DNA from: Mucor racemosus
Lineage: Eukaryota; Mucoromycota; Mucoromycetes; Mucorales; Mucoraceae
DNA length: 64,000 nucleotides
Assembly (NCBI GenBank): GCA_027405735.1
Contig: JAPEHQ010000003.1
Location: 1,736,001 to 1,800,000, forward strand
Direction of reading: 5' to 3'
Shown here one piece after another: positions 1 through 10,046 of this stretch. Every line of letters begins with the position of its first letter. Position 1 is the stretch's first letter. The position numbers and the translations under genes were made by a program. The notes below the pieces were generated by a model. The model was not told the origin of the DNA. It saw nothing but the letters and a program-made list of their open reading frames with translations, and did no database searches.

Positions 1-844
1 TTTTATCCTTACCAACACTCATGATTTTTATCAAAAAACAGAAAAATCAAATTTTGATGCCAAAATCAACGTTTAAATATACTATATTGTGAGAGAAAAT
101 TGTAGCCATAACTAATACACATTTTATAAAAGCTTAATATTAAATGTTAAGTAATGAGACTTAGCATTTTTGGCCCAAAAACGGTTTTTTGGTTAAAGGA
201 TTTTCATGTTATATTTTGCGATAAAAATGTTTATTATTTTTTATTGAGCAAATAGAGCGCTAAATTCTGCATATGTGCATATTTTTTGTTTTTATAATTG
301 GTAGTATAATTAACTCTAAATTTGCAAAACCAAAAAAAAAAAAAATTAAAAAATGTCAAAATTGATGATCTGGACAAAAATAATTTTCTAAATTAATATT
401 CCACTTTTAAGCCGTGCAAGTCGTAAAAATAAGAGATTTTATAATACTTGAGAATTTTTCAAGGATTTACGATGCTGTATCCACTTGATTAAAGCTTATT
501 ACTGTAAATATTTGTACATGATAATATTGTGTGGTAGTTTATTTGATGATAATATAGTTTTACGTTATAATTATTGCGCTAGAGATAAGCTACATTAAAT
601 TTTAGTCTTATCCCTCCTCCAATATTATAAATATAAATATAGCCATCACTGACTGGAACCTATTGCCGCCTGTTTACCCTCTTTGTCCCAAGCCAATTTA
701 TTATTTAATGCTTCACCAGAACCAACATAAGTACTTACAAATGGTTCCTCGGTATTTGCATTTAAATTCCATGCATTAAGTTGACTGGTTCTATCTACAG
801 TAGTATCAAACGTATCATCAGCCCGTTTTATGATAAATGTCAAT
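1..844 (-). repeat. Dynein-exon dispersed repeat, copy A (cut by window edge)
   Basis: This is the first of six copies of a long dispersed repeat, with strand given as the orientation of the captured dynein exon. The same blocks recur at 1426-2991, 24345-26051 and 26689-28430 in this orientation, and at 52190-54490 and 61745-64000 in reverse. Shared landmarks are a segment with CTCATGATTTT, a run of A before AATTAAAAAATGTC, and the dynein exon at the end. The copy ends at 844, exactly at the start of the captured exon. No transposase or reverse transcriptase is visible inside it. The left end lies outside the window. Confidence 0.9.
618..844 (-). pseudogene. Captured dynein intermediate-chain exon fragment (copy A)
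   Basis: Read on the minus strand, this encodes a peptide with NAWNLNANTEEPF, a VGSG motif, KLAWDKEGKQAAIGSS and then a degraded counterpart of DGHVYVYDIG. This matches the C-terminal WD40 blade of cytoplasmic dynein intermediate chain, which in fungi and animals has the pattern VDGTG.FDLWNLN.DTE then IGSSDGHVYVYD. Only this one exon is present, and there is no start codon or remaining gene around it. A duplication of AAT (NNK) and an altered sequence after IGSS break it. It is a copied fragment, not a functional gene. Confidence 0.75.
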
Positions 845-1425
845 GTCGTATATTTTCAGGTTTGATAAGTAATACTTGAAAAAGAATACAATTAAAAGAA
901 AATGAGTAATGAATCAGTTCCTCAACTGTATAATAAAAACAAGATTGAGAGTTAGTCATCCGTCTTGCTTTCTATCCGTCTTATTTTACTCGTCTTACAT
1001 CCGTCTTATCCGTCTTATTTCATCCGTCTTACCACCCGCCCTTATTTTCATCTGTCTTATCCGTCTTATTTTCATCCGTCTTATCCGTATTACCACCCGT
1101 CTTAGTTCATCCGTCTTACCATCCGTCTTAATTCATCCGTCTTACCACCCGCCTTAGTTCATCTGTCTTACCATCCGTCTTATTTCATCCGTCTTATCAC
1201 CCTTCTTTCTCTACATGTAGATAACGGTCATGTCCAATACCAGTACAATAAAATAAAAATGACTAAAAGTAGTGATTATATCACGGAGAACGTAGGATAG
1301 TATTTATTATTAAGTTAAAAAAGGAAGCCAAAAGCCATTAGGTCCTGGATTCTAAAAGTATTATTTATACCGTTTCAATTCCATTTGGATGTCAGGCTCA
1401 ATATGGGATCAAAATGAGATTTAAC
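845..1425. repeat. Linker module between dynein-exon repeats (LTR-like), copy 1
   Basis: The linker begins TGTCGTATATTTTCAGG, runs through a minisatellite, and finishes with a block containing TCACGGAGAACGTAGG and ending near GAGATTTAACA. The same linker lies at 26052-26688 between copies C and D. Its first 100 bases also match the starts of the repeats at 31367 and 32958, and its last block matches 60781-60920. A TG...CA outline suggests a solo LTR, but no matching target-site duplication is visible, so that is only a guess. Confidence 0.6.
957..1210. repeat. CATCCGTCTTAC minisatellite, array 1
   Basis: About 250 bp of imperfect tandem repeats of an 11-16 nt pyrimidine-rich unit built on CATCCGTCTTAC, with variants CACCCGTCTTAG and CATCCGTCTTATTTT. 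The reading frames that stay open across it are low-complexity and are not genes. A related array occurs at 26163-26470 in the equivalent place. Confidence 0.9.
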
Positions 1426-2991
1426 ATTCTGGAACATTTCGTGAGCTTGTAGCCAGTTCTAGCTTTTCACTGAGTAGGTTCGATATAAATATCATTGCCT
1501 TCAATTTGATCTGGTAATCATCAAGAAATATGTCCAATAATACAGTAGTAAATAATGATATTTGATCTTGGAATGCGGTTAAATGAAATTATCAGTCTCT
1601 TATATAGCAACTGCTACATAAATTAAAAACATTAGTTCCGTATGTGAGCATGCATATTCAGATAAAAGAAAAGAATACGGGCTTGATAGTCTGATATGAC
1701 TTATCAAATGGTAAATACAGTATATCTTTGGAATATGAAAACAGCAAAAAGAGAGAAACAACACACGTAGAAAAGGATTTTTAAGGCTTTACATTATCTA
1801 GTACAATTAAAACCCTGTTAAATTGCACATTTCAGCCAATGTAAAGGCAGTATTACAGCGCATGAACTATAAACTAATATATAAAATAGGCAATATATGT
1901 TATCAAAGAAACATACTACATTTTTCTACTACCAGAAAAACCGTCTGTCATATCATATATTCATTAAAAAATTGCAAAAGCGAGACCGTAGAGCGACGCC
2001 GTAATTGAGTATAGCAACATCGAACGACTAAGTCTCTTAGATTATGGCATATATCCAAGGTTTAAATAAAAATGCGTTTTTTTTAACTTTTCTTATATTT
2101 AACCACGTATGGTCTGAAAACTCAGACTTTGTAGCCGACATTTTCGGGGCTCATTTTATCCTTACCAACACTCATGATTTTGGTCAAAAAACAGAAAAAT
2201 CAAATTTTGGTACCAAAATCAACGTTTAAATATACTACATTGTGAGAGAAAATTGTAGCCATAGCTAATACACATTTTATAAAAACTTAATATTAAATGT
2301 TAAGTAATGAAATTTTCTACTTTTGTCCCAAAAACGGTTTTTTGGTTAAAGGATTTTCATGTTATATTTTGCGATAAAAATGTTTATTATTTTTTATTGA
2401 GCAAATAGAGCGCTAAATTCTGCATATGTGTATATTTTTTGTTTTTATAATTGGTAGTATAATTAACTCTAAATTTGCAAAACCAAAAAAAAAAAATTAA
2501 AAAATGTCAAAATTGATGATCTGGACAAAAATAATTTTCTAAATTAATATTCCACTTTTAAGCCGTGCAAGTCGTAAAAATAAGAGATTTTATAATACTT
2601 GAGAATTTTTCAAGAATTTACGATGCTGTATCCACTTGATTCAAGTTTATTACTGTAAATGTTTATAAATGTTAATATTGCGTGGTAGCTTATTTGATGA
2701 TAATATAATCTTACTTTATAATTATTGCGCTGGAGGTAATTTGCATTGAGCTTTAATCTTACATTTCCAGTAATATCATAAACATAGACATGACCATCAC
2801 TGAAACCTATTGCCGTCTTTTTATCCTCTTTGTTTCAAGCCAATTTATTCAATGCTTTACTAGGACCAACTTAAGTAGTAGTTACAAATAGTTCCTCGGT
2901 ATTTTCATTCAAATTCCATAAACTAAATTGACTGGTTCCATCTACGGTAGTATCAAACGTGTCATCAGCCTTCCTTATGATAAATGTCAAT
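1426..2991 (-). repeat. Dynein-exon dispersed repeat, copy B
   Basis: A full-length unit from TTCTGGAACATTTCGTGAGC to the start of the captured dynein exon at 2991. It is a direct repeat of copy A, with the 580-bp linker between them. Homology to the other copies stops at the exon's 5' boundary, and the sequence after 2991 is unrelated to the flank found in copies D, E and F. Confidence 0.88.
2766..2991 (-). pseudogene. Captured dynein intermediate-chain exon fragment (copy B)
   Basis: The minus strand reads through VDGTSQF, LWNLNENTEE, ALNKLAWNK and SDGHVYVYD, the terminal WD40 blade of dynein intermediate chain. An in-frame stop and small indels interrupt it (for example TTAAGTAGTAG in the segment that is VST.VGS in intact dynein). 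Compared with copy A it keeps the LWNLN and DGHVYVYD motifs better, so the copies have decayed independently. Confidence 0.75.
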
Positions 2992-3469
2992 CTTAAATAT
3001 GGACAACGTTGATGATTCAAACTTTAAATTATTGGAGCTATATTCATATAGATACTGACTATTTAGGTGTAGATACTCACAATAATCCGCAGCAAATTTC
3101 ATATAAACTTTGCAGTTACGTGTAACATCAGTTAGTTCCTTGACGGAATTTTCTGGTGCAAATCAATAAACAAAAGATTACCCTTTGGTCTTGTCAACTC
3201 GAATTGTGAGTGAGTCAATCCTTTAAAGATATGCAATTACATATCTCAGATATAAGGGCAAGTTAGTCATAATAATCTTGTGTAGCTCCAAGTATTGAGA
3301 ATGTTTTCATGCTGATAGATCCGTAAACCTTTTATACATCATTCCTAAAAGAAGCAATGATGATGATGAGTCAGATATTTGGGATTCCGGATTTCTGTAC
3401 CACCATATCGTATAAAAAGTCGATCCCTTTCATTATAATCTTCAATTATTATAATAAAGATCACATAAT
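2992..3469 (-). other. Unique flank with a possible orphan exon remnant
   Basis: Between repeat copy B and the first GNAT gene. On the minus strand about 3045-3235 translates as a plausible protein stretch (ENSVKELTDVTRNCKVYMKF then AADYC). It joins an upstream stretch (DSLTIRVDKTK) if a roughly 30-nt GT-AG intron is removed, and it is followed by a GTGAGT donor. I do not recognise the family and no start or stop can be assigned. The rest up to 3469 is probably the promoter of the GNAT gene. Confidence 0.3.
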
Positions 3470-4100
3470 ATGGTTGCAATTTTACCCGAATTTTATACTC
3501 GCAAGGTCACTCTTGATGATTTGAAGTATGCTCAACAAGCTACTGACGTCTTCAATGCAGCTTACGGAGGAAACAATGGTATGAAACTGTGTTTAATTCA
3601 CTTGAAAATGCTAAAACTTTCTTATAGATGGTTGGGCATCTGTAAAGAAAATTGTGAACAACTACTACACAACAAAAGAAGACATCGAAAACTATATACG
3701 CGAGAGTGTTGCTGGAAACCTCATTCAATTATTCATGTTTGAACGGGGTACAGATGGAAATGATATTGCAGTTATAGGAACATTAACAATTGAATCAAGA
3801 TGTGGTTGCTCTGATGGAGACTTACCAGAAGGAGATGGTATGCTAGGTAGATTCTCTATTAATCTTTCTTACCATTCAAAAGGATTGGGTAGATTGTTGA
3901 TGCAAGCAGGTTTAGATGAAATGAAGAAAGCTAATTATTCAGTATGCTCTATTCTTGTATTTGAAAATAGAACAGAACTTATTGGATGGTATAAAAAGCT
4001 CGGATTTGTTGATACCATGGAACGCACTCCATTTCATCCTCCCAAAGGGACTACTATCCTTGAAAACATTCCATTTGCTTTAATGAAAAAGAAGCTTTGA
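3470..4100 (+). CDS. GNAT-family N-acetyltransferase (gene 1)
   Basis: A predicted 193-residue acetyl-CoA-dependent N-acetyltransferase of the GNAT fold. Exons are 3470-3578 and 3628-4100, with a 49-nt GTATGA...TATAG intron; splicing places an Asp codon across the junction and leads into GWASVKKIV. The acetyl-CoA-binding motif A is visible as SKGLGRLL at residues 120-127, followed by the typical LVFENRTELIGWYKKLGF beta-strand/helix block near the C-terminus. No signal peptide or membrane segment is seen, so it is probably cytosolic; the substrate cannot be read from sequence. It lies tail-to-tail with a close paralogue at 4137-4766 that has an intron at the same codon, so the pair arose by duplication. 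The start chosen is the first ATG, in frame with a conserved N-terminus (TLDDLKYAQQATDVFNAAY) shared with the paralogue. Confidence 0.85.
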
Positions 4101-4136
4101 AATAAAAACTTTTATTATTCTAATCAATTGTACATT

Positions 4137-4766
4137 TTAAAGATCCATTTTCATAATGACAAACTTTGCGTCCAAGAGCAACTCTTTTCCTGCAGGTGCC
4201 TTAAAATTACGACGTTCTGTGGTATCTTTAAAGCCTAATTTAGAGTACCATGAAAGTACTTCGGGTCTATTTTCAAAGACTCGTAATGAACAACGCTCAT
4301 ATCCTGCTGACTTCATTGTTTTTAAAGAAGATTCCACGAGCAAACGACCAAGACCATTAGATTGATGGTTTGGACTAACAGCAAATCGAGTGATCATGGC
4401 TTCACCAGGTGTAGGTTTCTCATCCAAATCTGGAAAAGGTACAATCAGAAGTGAACCAACAACTTCTGCATCTTTGCCTTCTGTATCACGCTTGAATACT
4501 AGTAATTGAATAAATTCACCTTTGTGTGAGTTTTCAATGTAATTCTTGGTATCTTCCAATGAGAATTGACCGCTTACAATACTTGCTTCAGTTGTCCAAC
4601 CATCTAAAAAGATAACATTTAATATCTATAATGTCTACTAAATTTGACAGATTTCATATTGAATACCATGTGTATTATAAGCAGAATTCATAACATCAGT
4701 TGCTTGTTGCGCAAATTTCAAATCGTCAGCAGTAACTTCACGAACATAATAATCTGAAGAGGTCAT
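4137..4766 (-). CDS. GNAT-family N-acetyltransferase (gene 2)
   Basis: A predicted 188-residue GNAT acetyltransferase, paralogue of the gene at 3470-4100. Exons are 4766-4667 and 4603-4137, with a 63-nt intron (GTATTC...TTTTAG) interrupting the same Asp codon just before GWTTEASIV. Residues include the N-terminal TADDLKFAQQATDVMNSAY, motif A as QSNGLGRLLVE, and a C-terminal VFENRPEVLSWYSKLGFKD block. The 3' ends of the two genes are only 36 bp apart on opposite strands, so their transcripts probably overlap. Relative to the sister gene the middle loop differs (PFPDLDEKPTPGEAM), which may mean a different substrate. The start is the ATG at 4766, supported by alignment with the paralogue. Confidence 0.85.
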
Positions 4767-4854
4767 TTTTGGATTTATATCAAAATCTAAAGAACAAGCT
4801 TTTTGGGCAATCGCTGGATTTTTTATTTATAGTGAAAGGGGGGTTCATGATTTG

Positions 4855-4986
4855 TTAAACGAATACCCGTAGTTTGCCCGCGGGCTCGGTGCCATAGTTG
4901 ATTCGTTTAAACATGTTCGAGAAGAGATGCCTTCCGCCTATCATAATGTCAATTTCCAAAGGATTTTTCAAAGCTTCAAAAGACAT
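4855..4986 (-). CDS. Small hypothetical ORF, 43 aa
   Basis: A short minus-strand frame beginning MSFEALKNPLEIDIMIGG and ending near KLRVFV. I do not recognise it. It lies upstream of the second GNAT gene on the same strand, with a slightly higher GC content than the surrounding DNA. It may be a 5' exon or remnant of another gene, or a chance frame. Confidence 0.2.
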   Translation of the reverse strand: MSFEALKNPLEIDIMIGGRHLFSNMFKRINYGTEPAGKLRVFV

Positions 4987-5168
4987 AATGATATATTATA
5001 ATTCGCCACTCTTATCGCACACAAATCAATCAATAACAGAAAAAAAAAATTAGCCGCAAGAGTTTATTATTTTATGTTGGTTTTTATTTTTTTGGTATTA
5101 CTAAGAAATGTACTGTGAAATGATATTCATAATTTTAATTTTTATTGCTATATATTTTGTACATGATA

Positions 5169-6909
5169 TTAATAAATCTTTTGTAATTGATCATTTGTAT
5201 TAAATTTCTTATTTGAAGAACCAACAGAAATCGAAGCTCTTTTTCCACCTTTGGGTTTAGGTTTATCATAAATATGACACTATTGAAGAAAAAAAAAAAA
5301 AAAAAAAGGAATCAGAGCAAATTAGGGCGTGTAAATTCAAAAAAACACATACCTTATGTGCATGTCTGTACCAAAGTACACTATTTTTACGCTTAGAATT
5401 GCAAATAGGAACAAACTGTTTACATTGATGACATAAACCCTCAATCACATCATGTTCACCAGCTCTTTGTTCCAAAGGTCTTTGGAATGGTTTTCCGGAA
5501 ACAGATGAAATGCCATGGAAAAATTGCTTGTGATACCAAAATGCACTATTTTTCAATTGAAGCCATTTTCCTGGTTTACATGTATCACAATAACCTTCCT
5601 TTAATTGACCTGTATATCGAACCCATTTAGGGGTATATTCGTCACCTTCATAACGCAATTTTTGACGACGAGGGATAGCATTAGGATCCTTCTTAGCTGC
5701 TTCTAAATCTGCTTCTGTGATTACTGGATAATCTTCCTCTTCTGTAGTTGTATTGGGTGTATTGTCCTCAGCTGTTGCTACGCTACCATTCAATGAAGTA
5801 TTTTCTGATTTATCCACGTACTCTTCTTGATTTACTGCTGCCTCATTTTTTTGATGGTTCATTTGTCGGTATAACAAGTTATCATTGCTACTCTCTTCAT
5901 ATCTAACAAGATGAGCTTGTTTTTGACGTTTTCTTTCCTGTTGTTGATCTAATGTAATACGATCGTTAGGATTGACCATGCGATTCCAAGTAGATATATC
6001 AGTTGGAGTTGCAACACTAGCACGTCTACTCATAATACCAGACATGGGCAGTGGACATAGATTGCTGCTTGTTTGATTATGCTGTAATTGCTGTTGTTGC
6101 GGTTGTAATTGCTGTTGTTGTGGCTGTAGTTGTTGACGGAAAGGAGGAGCTGCATTAAAAGGAATATTCAATGCAGCACTAGTAGGAATTGAATCAAATT
6201 GTTGAGAATAAAACCTTTTACGTCCAACAATAGGACGACTATCCATTGCTGCAATAGGCAATTGATTCCTTGTCCAATCTTGATGTTGCTGACTAGGTGA
6301 ATTCGTATTACTTTTGCTTTCATTATTCGAATTAGACGTTGTAGAAGTTGACCATGGCATTTGATTAAAATCAATTGAAACCGGGGGCGGTGTATTATTT
6401 GGAGTTGTTCTAGCAGAGAGAGATTCAACCCTTTGTTGAATGCTATTAGCTAAGTTACGTCGAGATTCTTCTGATAAAAAGATATTTGGCATAGATGCTC
6501 TATGAGACATATTAGGAATTGGTGTAGGTGCTTCACTTTCAACAACAGTAGCTAATTGTTGATGATTTCTTCTAGCAAAAATAGGTTGTTGTTGTTGTTT
6601 ATTAAATTGTTGCTGAGGTTGATTAATAGGAAATCTCTGTTGTTGTTGTTGTTGTTGTTGTTGATAACCATTATTATTAGATGAATCAAAATTTTGTGAT
6701 AAATTACGAAGGTTAAAATCAGCAATTCCACCGCTAACTGCGACTGAATGTCGTCTGGAGAAATCTATGCTATTATTCGAAAATGAATTTGAGAAACCCG
6801 GATTTTCTTCTGTTTGATAATTTAAGGAAAATATAGAATCTAAACTGATATCAGATGAAGGGGTATACTGTGGTTGTGATCTGGTTAAATCCAAGTTTAG
6901 AAAATCTAA

Positions 6910-6959
<50 letters not shown>

Positions 6960-7205
6960 AGAGACATTAATATATGATGGGAAAAAAATGTCTGTGAAAA
7001 ATATACCTTGATTGAAACTAAACTGCTTTGTTGAATTATTCGCTATAGAAGTTGGTGTAGAGAATGCTTGGTTATTACTTGATGAAGGGTGTTTATTATC
7101 TGGAAATGGTGTGTCAAACAAATTCATAACCAATGCTTCTGTGTCAATATTCTCATCGTCTACATGCACAGGATCATCAGAAGACAAAATAGCATAAATA
7201 TCTGC

Positions 7206-7250
<45 letters not shown>

Positions 7251-7346
7251 TTGCGTATTATGTCCTACTGGTAATATTGGTGTTTGTGATGATGATGATG
7301 ATGATGTAGTTGGTGGTTGTGGTGGTGCTGTCAAATTATCAAACAT
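5169..7346 (-). CDS. Rua1-like zinc-binding transcription regulator, Gln-rich
   Basis: A predicted 667-residue nuclear regulator. Exons are 7346-7007, 6905-5353 and 5279-5169. The N-terminal two thirds are disordered and rich in Gln, Ser and Asn, with a 16-Gln run in exon 1 and several shorter runs in exon 2. The C-terminal 130 residues carry two Cys/His modules: GYCDTC followed by FWYHKQFFHG, then GLCHQC followed by WYRHAHKCHIY. This matches the Rua1 C-terminal family (formerly DUF4451, Pfam PF14616 as I recall it), whose namesake regulates ustilagic acid synthesis in Ustilago; the target here is unknown. Intron 1 carries 47 consecutive T before its acceptor. Intron 2 splits HAHK from CHIY, and without it the second module would lack its final Cys. 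The first true ATG is at 7346; the frame is open slightly further upstream but without an ATG. Confidence 0.8.
6906..7006 (-). other. Intron 1 of the Rua1-like gene with 47-nt poly(T)
   Basis: A GTATAT donor at 7006, then 47 T in a row (A on the plus strand, 6911-6957) ending in GTTAG at 6906. The homopolymer acts as an extreme polypyrimidine tract directly against the 3' splice site. Its exact length is likely unstable and hard to sequence. Confidence 0.7.
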
Positions 7347-8453
7347 TTGGTCCAATTATTTCTTTTATTAATTTTTTGACTTTTGATTTATGCGTTTGAA
7401 TTAAAATATTGTAGTTTGATTAAAATAAAGATAATGACTAATGCTAAACAAATAAACACAAAACTGCTTAAATGTTTATATACAGAGAAATAAATAGTTA
7501 CAGACAACAAGAAGAAGAAGGAAGAAAAAAAGAAGAATACCAAAGAGAATTGAGACAAAATACTAATGTGAAACAAGCGTCTCTTTTTTTTATGAACACC
7601 GTATATACATCCCTTTATTTTATGGGGTCATGTGTAAACAAGGCCAATCAATTGAACAAGACTTTCTTTTTTTTTACAAAAAAGCACCTCTTTTTTGTAT
7701 GATATGTATGACAGATTTAAACTCGCAAAGGTCGTTTTATATCAATGATTTTATTGTCTTTTTATTTTTTTCGTTTTTCTTTTTTTTTTTTTTTTTTTTT
7801 TTCACCTTGATTTCGTATACATTTCGTTTTTGTTATATTAAAAATAAGAAAGGTCTCGGTCATTTGTCAAATAAAAGGTTTTACAATAGTAAACATTTAA
7901 TTGGCCAAACGAGTATATATTTTTTTACTATTACAGGAATCAAAATTTCACTGAATTTAAATCATTACCAACCATTTTGCTGGAAAACTTCAGAATTCAT
8001 ACTCTTTTGCAAATTAACGCTAAAAATACATAACCAGCTGGCCTTTTTTTAATGAATAAAAAAATAGGCACATGTACTCTACATGGTAGCCAACGGCTTG
8101 AATATCAGCAATGCTAAATAGCTTGGTTACAAGCGTCCATAAAAATTCCTTGAATACCAATATGTACATGATTTCAAAATTTTCCTATCAGTTAAAACGC
8201 AGAAATTATTACCATTTCGATAGTTTTTAAGCAGATTCTATAGGTCCTTCACACTAACTTTTGTATCTTTAAAGAGTTACTTCAATGTACGTACCAAAAT
8301 TGCATAATCTAGTAGATTTTACTAAAAAAAAAATAACCTTGATCTATCTTTTTTATTTTGTTTCAAAAATGACAGGGGAGATCAGTAATTAGTTGATAGA
8401 TGTGAAATATGTACAAATAACAATGCTATGTCTGTTGAATGGGGATATGTATG

Positions 8454-8484
<31 letters not shown>

Positions 8485-8514
8485 ATTAAGAAGAGAGGTG
8501 TGTGTTTGTATTCT
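7347..8514. other. Intergenic: upstream of Rua1-like gene, downstream of F-box gene
   Basis: About 1.17 kb without a convincing gene. It contains several T/A homopolymers (about 22 T near 7780-7801) and a (TG)n microsatellite at about 8464-8484. The part next to 7346 should hold the promoter and 5' UTR of the Rua1-like gene, including an AG-rich stretch (7507-7550). Small frames here are low-complexity. Confidence 0.6.
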
Positions 8515-10046
8515 TTAAAAAAATTGGGTATCTAAGCCAGTGGTAAAATCCATAACAAGAACTCTTTGATCTTGACTGGCACTAACGATTCTAGTAGAAT
8601 CAAAATGAACGTCAAATACCCAACTAGTATGACCACTTTGAAAGTTTAGTAAGCAAGCACCAGTTTTAATATCCCAAACACGAATACTTTGATCGTAACT
8701 GGCGCTCACAATGCGATCTTTATCAAAATTTAATGTTCGTACAAGATCTGTATGTCCTTCGCAGCTCATGAGACAATCTCCAGACTATTTAAAAGATATG
8801 TTAAATCACTGTATATAATAATGATATCAAGTGTAAATTTACCTCTGCATCCCATACTTTGATGGTTTTATCATTTGACCCGCTAACAATCTTTGTTCCA
8901 TCATAACGAACACAAGCTAAACCACGAGTATGGCCAGCGTATTTGCGAAGACATTCACCAGTTGTAATATCCCACATTTTAATAAGAGCATCACCAGAGG
9001 CAGATACCAATTTATTGCCTTCAAGTTGAATAGCATTAACAGGACCACGATGAGCAAAAATAGTTCTTAGTAAATGACCAGTATTAATATCCCAAATACG
9101 AATAGTTTTATCTTTGGAACAACTAATAATAAAGCGATCATCAAAACAAACATCAAGCACACCAGCAGAATGACCACGAAGACGCATAATAGGCTGAAAA
9201 GTTTCCATACTCCAAACAATGAGCGAACTATCAGAAGAACCAGACACCATAATTTTGTCATTATAGCTTAAACAGAGAACACTGCCTTCATGGCCATAAA
9301 GTGTTTGGACGCACTGATATGTAGAAAGGTCCCAAAATTTAATAGTTCTATCGCGACTACCAGTAATGATCTTTTGTTTGTCAAATTGTAAGCAATAGAC
9401 ACTATCAATATGACCAATTAAATAATGCGTTGCTACACGACCATTATCCCAACGGTTATCTAAAATATGGCGTTGTTTGTAGAGATGGTACCAATCTAAT
9501 TGATGGTGAGAAATGTGCTTTGGTATATTCAGATTCCAGCGAGAAGCTTGCTTTCTCCAAATTTCATTAGATCGAGAGATGGAATACCAGGATCGGGAAA
9601 CAGTGGAGATTTTGCATAAACTGGTAATATCAAGGTTTGAAATAATTTGAGAAGCAATTTCATATGGCAATAAACTAATAAAATCTATCACTAGTATTAG
9701 AAAACAAAAGTAAATTAGATCAAATAAAAATGAAGTATTTACCTTTCTTGGGGCCTAGTTCAAAAAGACTATTCATGTTGTTGATATTAATTGCAGGCTT
9801 TGAAGCAGGAAGAGTACTGTAATAACGTAATTTTCTATTTTTTTGGGCTGCAGTTGATGTAGTTGAAGATCGCATAGGTCTCATTCCTCTACGGCTTTTA
9901 GAAAGAATGGGCATTTGTTTCTTATTATTGTGGTATGGACGTATATTAAAGAAATCATTTTCGGTCATTGCAGAATCTGAAGGTGAAAAGCAAAAGAAAT
10001 CTTGTTGATGTTGCATAGAATGAAACGAGGGCAATGTTAAAGGCAT
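8515..10046 (-). CDS. F-box/WD40 protein, beta-TrCP (FBXW1/11)-like SCF subunit
   Basis: A predicted 473-residue substrate receptor of an SCF ubiquitin ligase. Exons are 10046-9743, 9690-8843 and 8784-8515, with introns of 52 and 58 nt. Residues 1-100 are basic and disordered. An F-box follows at about 103-150 (DFISLLPYEIASQIISNLD, then SLCKISTVSRSWY), directly after the first splice junction, which should bind Skp1. Seven WD40 repeats then fill the rest, starting GHIDSVYCLQFDKQKIITGS and each closing with a WD-type dipeptide; they form the phosphodegron-binding propeller. The spacing VYCLQFD...SGSxD...IKxWD resembles metazoan beta-TrCP more than Cdc4. Fungal alternatives are Met30/SconB-type proteins. 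It is divergent from Epl1, separated by 2.8 kb. The substrate cannot be read from sequence. Confidence 0.85.

Noticed and set aside
957..1210. Tandem CATCCGTCTTAC units considered as a CRISPR array
   Set aside because: Repeats are contiguous, with no regular unique spacers, no cas genes, and a eukaryotic context. They form a minisatellite.
845..1425. Calling the linker a proven solo LTR
   Set aside because: It has TG...CA-like ends, but no target-site duplication, primer-binding site or related reverse transcriptase is visible in the window.
8801..9691. Treating the F-box/WD40 frames as separate genes
   Set aside because: GT-AG introns at 9691-9742 and 8785-8842 join them in frame into one protein with an F-box and seven WD40 repeats.
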